Of a DNA stretch of 64,000 nt, positions 42,268-50,851 are shown in pieces. Both the position numbers and the translations under genes were made by a program. The stretch's first letter is position 1, and every line of letters begins with the position of its first letter. The notes under the pieces are model-generated. The model had not been told where the DNA came from and ran no database searches. It saw nothing but the letters and a program-made list of their open reading frames with translations. Source of the DNA: Lachnospiraceae bacterium (GTDB taxonomy: Bacteria > Bacillota > Clostridia > Lachnospirales > Lachnospiraceae); NCBI GenBank assembly GCA_021770345.1, contig JAETRD010000006.1:221454-285453 (forward strand), in the 5' to 3' direction.

Positions 42268-44373
42268 TTATTTTGCCAGCAGCATCATGATTTTGTTGCT
42301 GCGCTCCACAAATTTTGTCATGGCGTCCACGGACAGCGGATGGTTCGAGAGAACCGCCAGATCGTAGAGCTGTTCGCAGAACATCGGGACATGCTCGGAG
42401 TCACTGTGCTCAAAGATGTATTTCACAAGCGCGTTGCCGGCATTTAACGTCAGTGTCTGGTCTGCCGCAAACATGTTGGCGTCCATTGCGCCCATACCGC
42501 CCATCGCGTACATCTTCATCATATCCTGCATCCGTCTGCCTTCCTCGGAGAGTGTGAGGATGGAGGAGATATTCTCGTTCTTTAACTTTTCGACGCGAAC
42601 GGTCAGCTTGTCGTTGTTCAAAGTCTTTTTGAAAAGTTCCGTCAGCTTGTCGGTCTCCTCTTTGAGCGCTTCCTCGTCGGTCTCATCCTTTAAGGAATCC
42701 GTCAGATCCGCGTCGATGCGCATGAACTTATAGTGTTCGTTGCGCTGCTCGAGCTGGGAGATGAAGGAGGTGTCGATGTTGTGGTCTAAAATCACCGCAT
42801 CCATGCCCTGCTCTTTGAACAGATTGATATACTGTCCCTGCTGCAGACGGTCGGTCACATAGTAGACGATCTTGCGCTCGTCAGTTTCTTCTTCGGCGTC
42901 CTCCGCGGTTGCCGAACTGCCGTCCTCGTTTACGACCTCGGCGTCCTCCGCGGCAGCCGTATCGGAAGCGTCGTTGTTCTCCTCTTTTTCCTCTTCCTTT
43001 ACGAGCAGCTCTGGAAGAGTCAGGTATTTGTCGTCAAGGTTCTTAAAGAGGATATAGTCGTTCATCTTGTCGCAGAATTTGGTATCTTTCAGGCAGCCGA
43101 ACTTGATGAACGGGCTGATATCGTCCCAGTATTTCTCGTAGTTTTCCTTCTCGGTCTTGCACATGCCGATCAGCTTATCGGCAACTTTCTTTGTGATATA
43201 TTCCTCGATTTTTTTGACAAAGCCGTCGTTCTGCAGCGCGGAGCGGGAGACGTTCAGCGGCAGATCCGGACAGTCGATTACGCCTTTTAAGAGCATCAGA
43301 AACTCCGGAATGACTTCCTTGATATTGTCCGCGATAAATACCTGGTTGTTGTAGAGCTTGATTGTGCCCTCGATGGAATCGTACTCGGTATTGATTTTCG
43401 GGAAATAGAGGATGCCCTTTAAATTGAACGGGTAGTCCATGTTCAGGTGAATCCAGAACAGCGGCTCCTTGTAATCTAAAAATACTTTGCGATAGAACGC
43501 CCTGTAATCCTCCTCGGTGCAGTCGTTTGGATTTTTCAGCCACAGCGGGTTCGTGTCGTTTAACGGAACCGGGCGCTTTTCGATTTTCAGTTTGTCTTTT
43601 GCGGGAGAAATCTCAACGGTTTCTTTTTCGCCGTTTTCGTTTTCCTTTTCCTCGGTCTTTGCCTCCTCGTGGATTTCTTCTACGACCACGTCAGTGTCAA
43701 GACGGTCGGCCGCGTCGATAGTCTCATACTGTGTCTCGGCGTTTGCCTTGGAGAGGTAAATCTCGGTCGGCATGAAAGAGCAGTATTTCTCGATGACCTC
43801 GCGTGCGCGGTACTCATTGGCAAACTCGAGGCAGTCCTCGTTTAAATGGAGGATGATCTCGGTTCCGACGGTGTCTTTCGTGCCGTCGGTCAGTTCATAA
43901 TCGGTGCCGCCATCGCAGGTCCAGTGTACGGGTACGGCGCTCTCCTGATAGGATAGCGTGTTGATTTCCACCTCGTCGGCAACCATGAACGCGGAGTAGA
44001 ATCCGAGGCCGAAGTGGCCGATAATCTGGTCGTCGGTGGATTTGTCCTTATATTTCTGAATAAAATCGGTCGCGCCGGAAAAAGCGATCTGACAGATGTA
44101 TTCCTCGACCTCGTCTGCGGTCATACCGAGACCGTTGTCGATAAAAGTCAGCGTCTTTTCCTCCGGATTTACGATAATCTGGATTTTGGCCTTAAAATCA
44201 GCCGGGAGTTCGTACTCGCCCATCATATCGAGCTTTTTGAGTTTGGTGATGGCGTCGCAGCCGTTGCTGATTAACTCGCGGTAAAAGATGTCGTGATCCG
44301 AGTACAGCCATTTCTTGATAATCGGAAACAGGTTTTCGCTGTCGATGGAAAGGCTTCCATGTTTGTTTGCCAT
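42268..44373 (-). CDS. htpG: Molecular chaperone HtpG (Hsp90)
   Basis: About 701 residues. Hsp90 ATP-site motifs are clear: YRELISNGCDAI, DNGLGM, IGHFGLGFYSAFMVA; the middle domain keeps NVSRSALQNDGFVKKI and the C-terminal dimerisation part follows. A long acidic linker (EEIHEEAKTEEKENENGEKE) and a second Glu/Asp-rich stretch near residue 480 make it longer than E. coli HtpG. The ATG at 44373 has AAGGAG at 8-base spacing; the upstream in-frame GTG overlaps that site. A CIRCE element just upstream predicts HrcA control and heat induction. Confidence 0.95.
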   Translation of the reverse strand: MANKHGSLSIDSENLFPIIKKWLYSDHDIFYRELISNGCDAITKLKKLDMMGEYELPADFKAKIQIIVNPEEKTLTFIDNGLGMTADEVEEYICQIAFSGATDFIQKYKDKSTDDQIIGHFGLGFYSAFMVADEVEINTLSYQESAVPVHWTCDGGTDYELTDGTKDTVGTEIILHLNEDCLEFANEYRAREVIEKYCSFMPTEIYLSKANAETQYETIDAADRLDTDVVVEEIHEEAKTEEKENENGEKETVEISPAKDKLKIEKRPVPLNDTNPLWLKNPNDCTEEDYRAFYRKVFLDYKEPLFWIHLNMDYPFNLKGILYFPKINTEYDSIEGTIKLYNNQVFIADNIKEVIPEFLMLLKGVIDCPDLPLNVSRSALQNDGFVKKIEEYITKKVADKLIGMCKTEKENYEKYWDDISPFIKFGCLKDTKFCDKMNDYILFKNLDDKYLTLPELLVKEEEKEENNDASDTAAAEDAEVVNEDGSSATAEDAEEETDERKIVYYVTDRLQQGQYINLFKEQGMDAVILDHNIDTSFISQLEQRNEHYKFMRIDADLTDSLKDETDEEALKEETDKLTELFKKTLNNDKLTVRVEKLKNENISSILTLSEEGRRMQDMMKMYAMGGMGAMDANMFAADQTLTLNAGNALVKYIFEHSDSEHVPMFCEQLYDLAVLSNHPLSVDAMTKFVERSNKIMMLLAK

Positions 44374-44448
44374 AGTAAACACTCCTTCTTTATAAAAGTA
44401 AACTGTTTGTCAACATTCTGCGGACATGCCGCAATCCTCATAGATAAA

Positions 44449-44477
44449 ATATTAGTACGGTGCTTTTAAAAAGTCAA
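44449..44477 (-). promoter_or_regulatory. Sigma-A promoter of htpG
   Basis: Minus strand: TTGACT (44477-44472), 17-bp spacer, TAATAT (44454-44449). Confidence 0.8.
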
Positions 44478-44484
44478 TAGAAAA

Positions 44485-44511
44485 TTAGCACTCTTTTCGG
44501 ATGAGTGCTAA
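44485..44511 (-). promoter_or_regulatory. CIRCE element (HrcA operator)
   Basis: TTAGCACTC-N9-GAGTGCTAA, a perfect match to the CIRCE consensus bound by the heat-shock repressor HrcA. It sits 7 bp upstream of the htpG -35, not downstream of the -10 as in most groESL operons. Confidence 0.97.
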
Positions 44512-44840
44512 CAATGCGCGCCAAGGGCAGGAAAACAGCGGGTTTGCGCAAATCTAAAAAGTTTATAAAATGATTTAGGTTAAGCTGAAGGAAAATCCCA
44601 TCGCCCTCCGGAGCATCGAGGGCAGCGACATCCAGATCCCGGAGGATAGCCGGGTGGCCTTTGCGGTTTCCCTGGCCCAGACCGTGGAATCCGGCGCTTT
44701 CCTAAAAATAACGCAAAATCCTGCGATACAGAGGCGTTTTTTATGAGTAATGATACGATACAGCGATTGATTGAAAAGCCTAAAAACGCGGATGCCGTTG
44801 TGGTCTGAACTTTGAATATATCTGGTCAGAATAGTTTAAA
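44512..44840. other. Gene-poor stretch with possible decayed coding pieces
   Basis: No intact gene. One coding-like frame (44579-44746, with IEGSDIQIPEDSRVAFAVSL) has no start, and a 21-codon frame (44743-44808) overlaps its stop as ATGA. I do not recognise either; they look like remnants left at the border of the AlbA_2 islet. Confidence 0.45.
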
Positions 44841-44884
44841 ATCGTGTCAATCAGGTCAAAGCTAATTGACACGATTGACACGAT
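44841..44884 (+). promoter_or_regulatory. Three-copy TGACACGAT operator
   Basis: TGACACGAT occurs in tandem at 44867 and 44876 and inverted as ATCGTGTCA at 44841. The inverted pair makes perfect 11-bp arms (44841-44851, 44865-44875). It covers the -35 and spacer of the promoter at 44866-44894, so binding would repress. Confidence 0.75.
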
Positions 44885-44894
44885 TTGTTATAAT
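44866..44894 (+). promoter_or_regulatory. Full-consensus sigma-A promoter of the AlbA_2 gene
   Basis: TTGACA (44866-44871), 17-bp spacer, TATAAT (44889-44894): 12 of 12 consensus bases. Such strength normally needs tight repression, consistent with the overlapping operator. Confidence 0.88.
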
Positions 44895-44929
44895 TAGGAA
44901 CAGATAATCTATTTGAAGGAGCGGTGCGT

Positions 44930-46279
44930 ATGGTGTTACAGGAATGTGAAACTATAGAACTCAAAGAAATAGTCACTGATGACATAAAAAAAGAAATTGT
45001 TGCATTTGCTAACTGCAATGGAGGAAAGCTTTACATTGGCGTCCGGGATGACGGTACAGTCATCGGCCTTAATGATGCCGATGGTGCTGCATTACAAATC
45101 AGCAATATGGTCAGAGATGCAATTAAGCCGGATTTGACAATGTTTCTGCACTACGAGACGATTGAGGAAGATGGAAGAAACATCATCGCAGTGGATATCC
45201 AGCGGGGGACAGACCGCCCATACTTTATAGCAAAGAAAGGAATGCGTCCTGAGGGTGTGTATGTCAGACAAGGGTATTCTGCAGTTCCGGCTACGGATGC
45301 GGCAATTCGCTGCATGATCAAAGAAACAGATGGAGACCGTTTCGAGGCTATGCGCAGTCTAAATCAAGAGCTTACTTTTGAGGCGGCGAAAAAGGAGTTT
45401 CGACTACGGGAAGTGGATTTTGGATTGCAGCAGATGCGTACCTTAAAGCTGGTGGATCAGGACGGTTTATACAGCAATCTTGCATTACTCTTATCGGATC
45501 AGTGTATCCACACTGTTAAGATAGCTGCTTTTCAGGGAACCGATCAGACAATTTTTAAGGATCGCCGGGAATTTACCGGGTCTTTGATGCAGCAGATGAA
45601 TGAAGTCTATGATTTTATTGATTTTCGTAATCAGGTTCATGCGATTATAGAGAAACTATATCGTATTGATGTCAGAGATTACCCTGAGATCGCTGTCAGA
45701 GAAGCGCTGCTGAATCTGTTGGTGCATCGGGATTATTCTTTTAGCGCCAGCGCTTTAATCAGCATTTATACAGACCGGATAGAGTTTGTTTCTATTGGCG
45801 GTCTCATGCCGGGGATTGACCTGGAAGATATCATGGCGGGGATTTCCATATGCAGAAACCAGGAACTTGCAAATGTGTTCTATCGCTTATATTTGATCGA
45901 AGCCTATGGTACTGGAATGGGTAAGATTATGAAGGCATATGAAGGTATGACAGAAAAACCCATGATTGAAACTACCCGAAATACTTTTAAGATCATCCTG
46001 CCTAACAGGAACGTAAGGCAGGACACAACAGATATCTCTGTTTCCCAAGCAGAATCTGTGGCAGGTTTTGATGTCAAAAAGAAAAAAATGGTAGATGAAA
46101 GGGAAGTGCAGATTTTAGCATATGCCAAGGCTCACAATTCCTTTACCAAAAATGATGTGATCGATTTACTTAAAGTAAGTCCGTCAACCGCTGCCAGGCT
46201 GATCAGAGCACTTGTAAAAAGAGGTTTGCTGAAATGTAATGGAAAAGCAAGAAGCACTTACTATACCCTTGTCCACTGA
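44930..46279 (+). CDS. AlbA_2/Schlafen-type ATP-binding transcriptional regulator
   Basis: About 449 residues. N-terminal AlbA_2 (SLFN) domain: ETIELKEIVTDDIKKEIVAFANCNGGKLYIGVRDDG; middle HATPase_c_4 part with ALLNLLVHRDYSF and GTGMGKI; C-terminal winged helix (FTKNDVIDLLKVSPSTAARLIRALVKRGLL). These proteins are called putative transcriptional regulators and are common in mobile or defence-associated regions; the biochemical role is not settled. ATG at 44930 follows GAAGGAG at 9 bases; the GTG at 44924 is too close. The C-terminal wHTH is a good candidate to bind the TGACACGAT repeats of its own promoter. Confidence 0.85.
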   Translation: MVLQECETIELKEIVTDDIKKEIVAFANCNGGKLYIGVRDDGTVIGLNDADGAALQISNMVRDAIKPDLTMFLHYETIEEDGRNIIAVDIQRGTDRPYFIAKKGMRPEGVYVRQGYSAVPATDAAIRCMIKETDGDRFEAMRSLNQELTFEAAKKEFRLREVDFGLQQMRTLKLVDQDGLYSNLALLLSDQCIHTVKIAAFQGTDQTIFKDRREFTGSLMQQMNEVYDFIDFRNQVHAIIEKLYRIDVRDYPEIAVREALLNLLVHRDYSFSASALISIYTDRIEFVSIGGLMPGIDLEDIMAGISICRNQELANVFYRLYLIEAYGTGMGKIMKAYEGMTEKPMIETTRNTFKIILPNRNVRQDTTDISVSQAESVAGFDVKKKKMVDEREVQILAYAKAHNSFTKNDVIDLLKVSPSTAARLIRALVKRGLLKCNGKARSTYYTLVH

Positions 46280-46548
46280 GGGTACCATTATAAAATAGAA
46301 ATGGTGCGCAAAGAACACAATACTACCCCGGGGATCATCAAGTATCCCTTCCGGCGGATGACGGCGGCGAATCCACAGGCGGTGTATGCTTGTATACATT
46401 ACGGCGAGGCTGTCTGTCCGAAGGCGGTTGAGGAGCAGTCGATATGTATGGACGGGGATATCGGGGAAGTGTTTATATGGCTTTAGCATATTATTTTATG
46501 AATTTTCCGTATAAGAAAGAACGGCATAAGCTGCGGGGGGATCATGTC
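46280..46548 (+). other. Stretch with an unrecognised coding-like fragment
   Basis: A 61-codon frame at 46301-46486 contains KYPFRRMTAANPQAVYACIH and a CPKAVEEQ segment, coding-like in composition but with no ribosome binding site and no family I can name. Probably debris of an element. Confidence 0.4.
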
Positions 46549-46770
46549 ATGGATACTCTGGTCAATATACTTGCGTCGGCGGTAAGTTCTTTGACAAATC
46601 CGACAAAACTGGCTGATACTTTCAAAAGTAAGGGGATTCAATGTAGATGTTGGCGTTGTGGAACGTTCCGAACGTGATGAAAACGGAAAGACAAATCATT
46701 GGTGCATATCGGCGATTCATTTAAAAAGATTATTGTAGTGAAAGACCGGATTAAATTATGGCGGAAATAA
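46549..46770 (+). pseudogene. Remnant of an AAA/DUF4143-type ATPase
   Basis: Three pieces in different frames: MDTLVNILASAVSSLTNPTK (46549 on), VDVGVVERSERDENGKTNHW (46644 on), and HIGDSFKKIIVVKDRIKLWR (46705-46770). Together they resemble the C-terminal third of the AAA_14/DUF4143 ATPases that are frequent in gut Clostridia. Internal deletions and frameshifts make it non-functional. Family match is from memory. Confidence 0.6.
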
Positions 46771-46897
46771 GTATTGCGAGAGTTTTGCAAACAGCACCAT
46801 ACTGCTTTGTCGTGGCGCGCGGACAAGGATATTTAACAAACGGGCCGGCGTGTGCTATAATGAGAGAAAGTACCAGAAGAGAAGCGGGGAGATTATT

Positions 46898-49723
46898 ATG
46901 ATTTTATTGCGTGCAAATGCGGAGCTGCAGCGGACGTTTGAGCGTGTGATAGAGGCGATGCAGGTTCCGGTGCAGTGGAACGGGATTTTTGCGGTGATTG
47001 ACAATTACATTATCCTGCAGGGGGAGGTGCGTTCGCTGTTTTTTCACTTTGACAGCAGGCGCGTCGTGACGAATCTGATTGACATTCCGGTGCAGGAGGA
47101 GGCGGTTACGCCGGTCGATGCGAATATAAGAGTGCAGAACGCGATTAATATGATCCTCTATGCATTCGGAAAATGGGGCAATATCAAAGGACTGCGGGTG
47201 GATAAGGATTACGGGCAGTTAAACCGGCTGTTTGCCGGAATTATGCGGGAGTATGAGGTGGAGCCGGAATACACGCGGGAGTATTACCGGTTTTACCGCG
47301 GCAATATGCGGATTACCTATGAGGACGTGATGCAGCTTGCAATCGAGTACCGCGAGGAGGATGTGTCTGAGAGCGAAGAAGAGGGAGAGACGGCGGGACT
47401 CTGGCGGAAAATTATCTGGAAAAGACAGGCTGCGGAGTTTGTGCGCACGGAGACGACGGCGGAGGAACGTAAGACGGGACGTCTCGGCAATAATTTTTAT
47501 ATGGTGGGCTATCTGTGTCCTGTCTGCCGGAAGAATCTGCACATGGTGGTGTACCCGTCCGGCAGTGAGTTTCGGATTGAGACGGAGGAGGGCGCGGTGC
47601 TTCTGGCAAGAGCGGCAGCTTGTGACTGCTGCAACAGCTTTTATACGCCACGTCCCCGGAAGCTGTTTGCCGAGGGGGATATCTATGTGATGGAGTTTGG
47701 GGAGGACCGGAGAGCGTACGAGGATTACCTGGAGCTTTTGGGACAAAACGGCGCGCGCGTTTCCAACAGCAACTGCAACGAATTTGTGGATAAGAGCCGG
47801 TATGCCGAAAGCGGGGAGGAGGACGCGAAGAGTCTGGATGAGCTTGTGGAGAAGCTTCCCGAACTGCCGGATATCGAGGTGCAGAAGCTGATGGCGCGGA
47901 TGGAGGAGGGGTTTTACCCCGAGGAAAGCCGCGGGCGCGTGGAGCGACAGGTGCGTGCGCAGGAGCGGGAACGCATACAGGAGCGGGAACGTGGGGCGGC
48001 GGCGGGAAGCGGCGGCCGGGAGAGGAGCGCAGATACAGCCGGGAGTCGCGGCAGAGAGAAGAGCGCAGACACGGCGGGAAGCGCAGACACGGTCGGAACC
48101 GCCGGCAGGACGGGAAGCGCAGACACGGCGGGAAGCGGCGGCCGGGAGAAGGGCGCAGATATAGTCGGAACCGCCGGTAGGGACGGATACGCGGGGACGG
48201 TTGGAAGCGCCGGCGGAGAGCCCGGGGCAAAGACCAGGCGGCGGGAAGCGGCGGAAGACGGGCGGGGTGACCGCGGCGGTGCCGGAAGCGCCGGCCAAAG
48301 CGGAGGCGGTGCAGGGAGCCGGGACGGCGGACGGATTTCCCCGGGCGCGGAGGAGCAGCAGGAGCTGGAGCGCCGGTATGAGGCGCGTATCGAGATGATA
48401 GAGCGCTTTTCCGACCGTCAGCTGCGGGAGCTAAAGACACAGATTTCCGGTGAGCGAAAGCTCGATGCGGCGACAAAAAAGCAGTATTTGGATCGGATAG
48501 AGCGCAAGCTGGTGCAGGGGCGCGTGGGACAGCTGGCGAAGAAGGTGGACGGCTGCGAGGGGAAATCATATATCCTGATGAAACGCGTCTGCGAAGAAAT
48601 CGAACATGCACAGCTTCCGCCCGAGGAAAAGGAGCCGCTTTTAAAACGTCTCGGGGAATGGCGCCTTGCGCAGGGAGAGCGGGAGGTGCGGCAGCTGGTG
48701 GAAAAAATGCCCCCGACGCTTGACAGGGAGGGCTACCGCAGGTATGTGCAGCGGATTCGCGACTATGAGGATGTGGACATTTCTCCCTATGAAGAACAGC
48801 TGCTGGAACGCCGCAGAAGAGCGGAAGAGCAGGAGCTTGCCAATGTGGTGCGGCGGGCCAGAAAGGTTTCCAGGGAGGATTACGAAGAGCTTGCGGCAAA
48901 GCTTCGGGAGGGGGATTTTCTGCCCGGGCTTGCGGCGCCCTATCTCGAAAAAATCGAAAGTAAAATCCGTGAGCTTGACGCGGAGGAGATCGCCCGGATC
49001 TGCCCGGATCCGATGAAAATGTCCTTCGAGGAGGGCATGGTATCTTATCAGATGATCCGGGACGGGGATTTTCTGCCTGAGCTGAAAGAAAATACCTTGA
49101 AAATGCTGGAAAAGCGCCTTGCAAAGCTAAAGACAGACGAGTGCGAACTTCTGGTGCAGAAGCTTTCGTCAGAGCTTCGGGAAGCGGGAATTTCGGAAAA
49201 TCCGCAGCACCATTTTTATCCGGCGAGAAAGGCGCTGCTTGGGCAGGCAGCCCCGGAGGAACTGCGCGTCATCGACTTTGCGATGGCCTCCTACGCCGCC
49301 GGGACAGGACTTTTTGAATATCCGATTCTGGTGGAGGATGCGACGCGCAGCGGTACCGGCAAGGAGGGATTTATTCTGACGCCGGATCATTTTTATTACA
49401 GCACGCTGCTGAGCGCCTATGGCTTCCCGATCGGGGGAATCGATTCGGTTACGGCCTCCACGGGGCTTTTGAACAGAGGGCTTTATGTGCATCGGAAGAA
49501 CGGAGCGAAGATCAAGGTTCCCTGTGCGGTGGAGACAAAGGAGCTTACTGCTTTTGCGGAAGTTTTGAATGACTATATTCATTATCTGCAGGAGAAACCG
49601 GAGTCGAGGCAGCTGCCCTATCTGGCGAAAGAAAAGCACGATACCATCTGCTGCCTGCGCTGCGGACATATCTACCGCGGCGGAAACGTCTGCCCGGAAT
49701 GCGGTTTCCAGAATAACGAATAA
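46898..49723 (+). CDS. Large uncharacterised protein with two zinc-binding modules and a low-complexity insert
   Basis: 941 residues; I do not recognise the family. Seen in order: a ~200-residue globular N-terminus (starting MILLRANAELQRTFERVIEA); a first Cys pair CPVC (residue ~207) with CDCC ~38 residues later, probably a zinc site; an Asp/Glu-rich helix. A Gly/Ala/Ser/Arg/Glu low-complexity insert follows (~348-481, repeats of SADTAGS and GGREK), then a long charged helical region (~482-770) with repeated short helical hairpins. Next is a beta-rich part (FILTPDHFYYSTLLSAYGFP...NRGLYVHRKNGAKI) that looks PH-like, and last a zinc ribbon CLRCG...CPECG. ATG at 46898 follows GGGGAGA. No signal peptide, so cytoplasmic. 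Confidence 0.7.
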   Translation: MILLRANAELQRTFERVIEAMQVPVQWNGIFAVIDNYIILQGEVRSLFFHFDSRRVVTNLIDIPVQEEAVTPVDANIRVQNAINMILYAFGKWGNIKGLRVDKDYGQLNRLFAGIMREYEVEPEYTREYYRFYRGNMRITYEDVMQLAIEYREEDVSESEEEGETAGLWRKIIWKRQAAEFVRTETTAEERKTGRLGNNFYMVGYLCPVCRKNLHMVVYPSGSEFRIETEEGAVLLARAAACDCCNSFYTPRPRKLFAEGDIYVMEFGEDRRAYEDYLELLGQNGARVSNSNCNEFVDKSRYAESGEEDAKSLDELVEKLPELPDIEVQKLMARMEEGFYPEESRGRVERQVRAQERERIQERERGAAAGSGGRERSADTAGSRGREKSADTAGSADTVGTAGRTGSADTAGSGGREKGADIVGTAGRDGYAGTVGSAGGEPGAKTRRREAAEDGRGDRGGAGSAGQSGGGAGSRDGGRISPGAEEQQELERRYEARIEMIERFSDRQLRELKTQISGERKLDAATKKQYLDRIERKLVQGRVGQLAKKVDGCEGKSYILMKRVCEEIEHAQLPPEEKEPLLKRLGEWRLAQGEREVRQLVEKMPPTLDREGYRRYVQRIRDYEDVDISPYEEQLLERRRRAEEQELANVVRRARKVSREDYEELAAKLREGDFLPGLAAPYLEKIESKIRELDAEEIARICPDPMKMSFEEGMVSYQMIRDGDFLPELKENTLKMLEKRLAKLKTDECELLVQKLSSELREAGISENPQHHFYPARKALLGQAAPEELRVIDFAMASYAAGTGLFEYPILVEDATRSGTGKEGFILTPDHFYYSTLLSAYGFPIGGIDSVTASTGLLNRGLYVHRKNGAKIKVPCAVETKELTAFAEVLNDYIHYLQEKPESRQLPYLAKEKHDTICCLRCGHIYRGGNVCPECGFQNNE
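47990..48330 (+). repeat. Degenerate in-frame repeats in the 941-residue protein gene
   Basis: GC-rich units containing GCGCAGACACGGCGGGAAGC recur near 48062, 48083 and 48117 and in degenerate form around them, encoding SADTAGS/ADTVGTAG/GGREK variants. All keep the frame. The unit length varies, unlike the clean 39-bp repeats of maf. Confidence 0.7.
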
Positions 49724-49779
49724 ATCATATCCACGGCGCCGGTTCCATATATTTTACAAAAAGAATACTTGGAGTGGTT

Positions 49780-50592
49780 ATGAGACAAAAGGTAAAAAAG
49801 GCAGTCTGCATGGCCGCCGCTGCGGCATTGCTGTTTGCGGCGGGGCGCGGTACCGCCACGCTGCAGCAGACCTATCAGGCGATGTATGTGCAGGGAACCA
49901 TAGAAAATCAATCGGATAACTGGGGACTCGGGTTTGGCGCGGAGGGGACGCAGCCGACCGGAAATGTCTCCGCGGAGGAACTGAAAAAATACGATGCCTG
50001 CTATGTCGGGGGCAAGGAGGAAAAAGTACTGTACCTGACGTTTGACTGCGGGTACGAAAACGGGAATACGGAGCCGATTCTTGACGCGTTAAAAAAACAC
50101 AATGCGCCGGCAACGTTTTTTGTGGTCGGACATTTTCTGGAGTCCGCCCCGGAAATCGTAAAGCGCATGGTGGCTGACGGCCATACGGTGGGCAATCACA
50201 CCTACCATCATCCCGATATGTCGGCGATTTCGGATTTGGCTTCGTTTCAGAAGGAGATGGATGACGTGTCGTCTCTTTTCCATGATATCACCGGACAGGA
50301 ACTCGCGAAATACTATCGTCCGCCGCAGGGCAAGTACAGCACGGAAAATCTTGCGATGGCAAAGGAGCTGGGGTACCATACGTTTTTCTGGAGTCTCGCG
50401 TATGTGGACTGGAATGTGGATAATCAGCCGACAAAAGACGAAGCGTTCGACAAACTGCTCGGCCGCATTCATCCGGGGGCAATCGTGCTGCTGCACAGCA
50501 CCTCGAAGACGAACGGGGAGATTTTAGACGAATTGCTGACGAAGTGGGAGGAGATGGGATATACGTTCCGACCGCTTTCGGATTTTACATAG
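49780..50592 (+). CDS. PdaA-type polysaccharide deacetylase
   Basis: About 270 residues. N-terminal signal/anchor segment, then the NodB homology domain: LTFDCGYENGNT (the PdaA variant of TFDDG with the catalytic Asp), HTVGNHTYHHP (metal-binding His pair) and YRPPQGKYS. PdaA removes the acetyl group from N-acetylmuramic acid to allow muramic-delta-lactam formation in spore cortex; sequence fits that subgroup, but the substrate is inferred. ATG at 49780 is chosen over a GTG at 49774 that overlaps the GGAG site. A terminator follows at 50622. Confidence 0.88.
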   Translation: MRQKVKKAVCMAAAAALLFAAGRGTATLQQTYQAMYVQGTIENQSDNWGLGFGAEGTQPTGNVSAEELKKYDACYVGGKEEKVLYLTFDCGYENGNTEPILDALKKHNAPATFFVVGHFLESAPEIVKRMVADGHTVGNHTYHHPDMSAISDLASFQKEMDDVSSLFHDITGQELAKYYRPPQGKYSTENLAMAKELGYHTFFWSLAYVDWNVDNQPTKDEAFDKLLGRIHPGAIVLLHSTSKTNGEILDELLTKWEEMGYTFRPLSDFT

Positions 50593-50621
50593 AAGCACAT
50601 GGCCTGTATGGAATCAGACAA

Positions 50622-50646
50622 AGCCGGGGGAGACCCCGGCTTTTTT
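50622..50646 (+). terminator. Rho-independent terminator after the deacetylase gene
   Basis: AGCCGGGG-GAGA-CCCCGGCT followed by TTTTT: an 8-bp GC stem with a GNRA-type tetraloop. Confidence 0.95.
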
Positions 50647-50795
50647 GCGGCCGCATTTGTTTTTCCAGGAGAGCTATTCGTGGGATGTCAACAGGTATAT
50701 TTTGTCGGTTTTTGGGCTTGACGGAACTGTCATAACTATATATGATAATATTTGGAAATGGGAAAAAGGTCATAGGAGTGATTTTTTGAAATTAT

Positions 50796-50828
50796 CCTCA
50801 GTGAACAGGGCTGAGGGTATGATATAAT
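50796..50828 (+). promoter_or_regulatory. Candidate promoter/operator of the chemoreceptor gene
   Basis: Extended -10 TGATATAAT (TATAAT at 50823-50828) with a weak -35 (GTGAAC, 50801-50806); the inverted repeat CCTCAG/CTGAGG (50796-50801, 50811-50816) surrounds the -35. A second possible promoter, TTGACG-17-TATGAT, lies at 50718-50746. Confidence 0.5.
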
Positions 50829-50851
50829 GATCAAACAGGGGGAGTCAGGAA

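Noticed and set aside
44514-44573. 19-codon basic ORF just after the CIRCE element
   Set aside because: Length and composition are as expected by chance, and there is no ribosome binding site.
47412-49124. 570-codon open frame on the minus strand, opposite the 941-residue protein gene
   Set aside because: Pro/Arg/Ser-rich low-complexity translation, no ribosome binding site, and exactly antisense to a well-supported gene with high third-position GC. It is a complement shadow.
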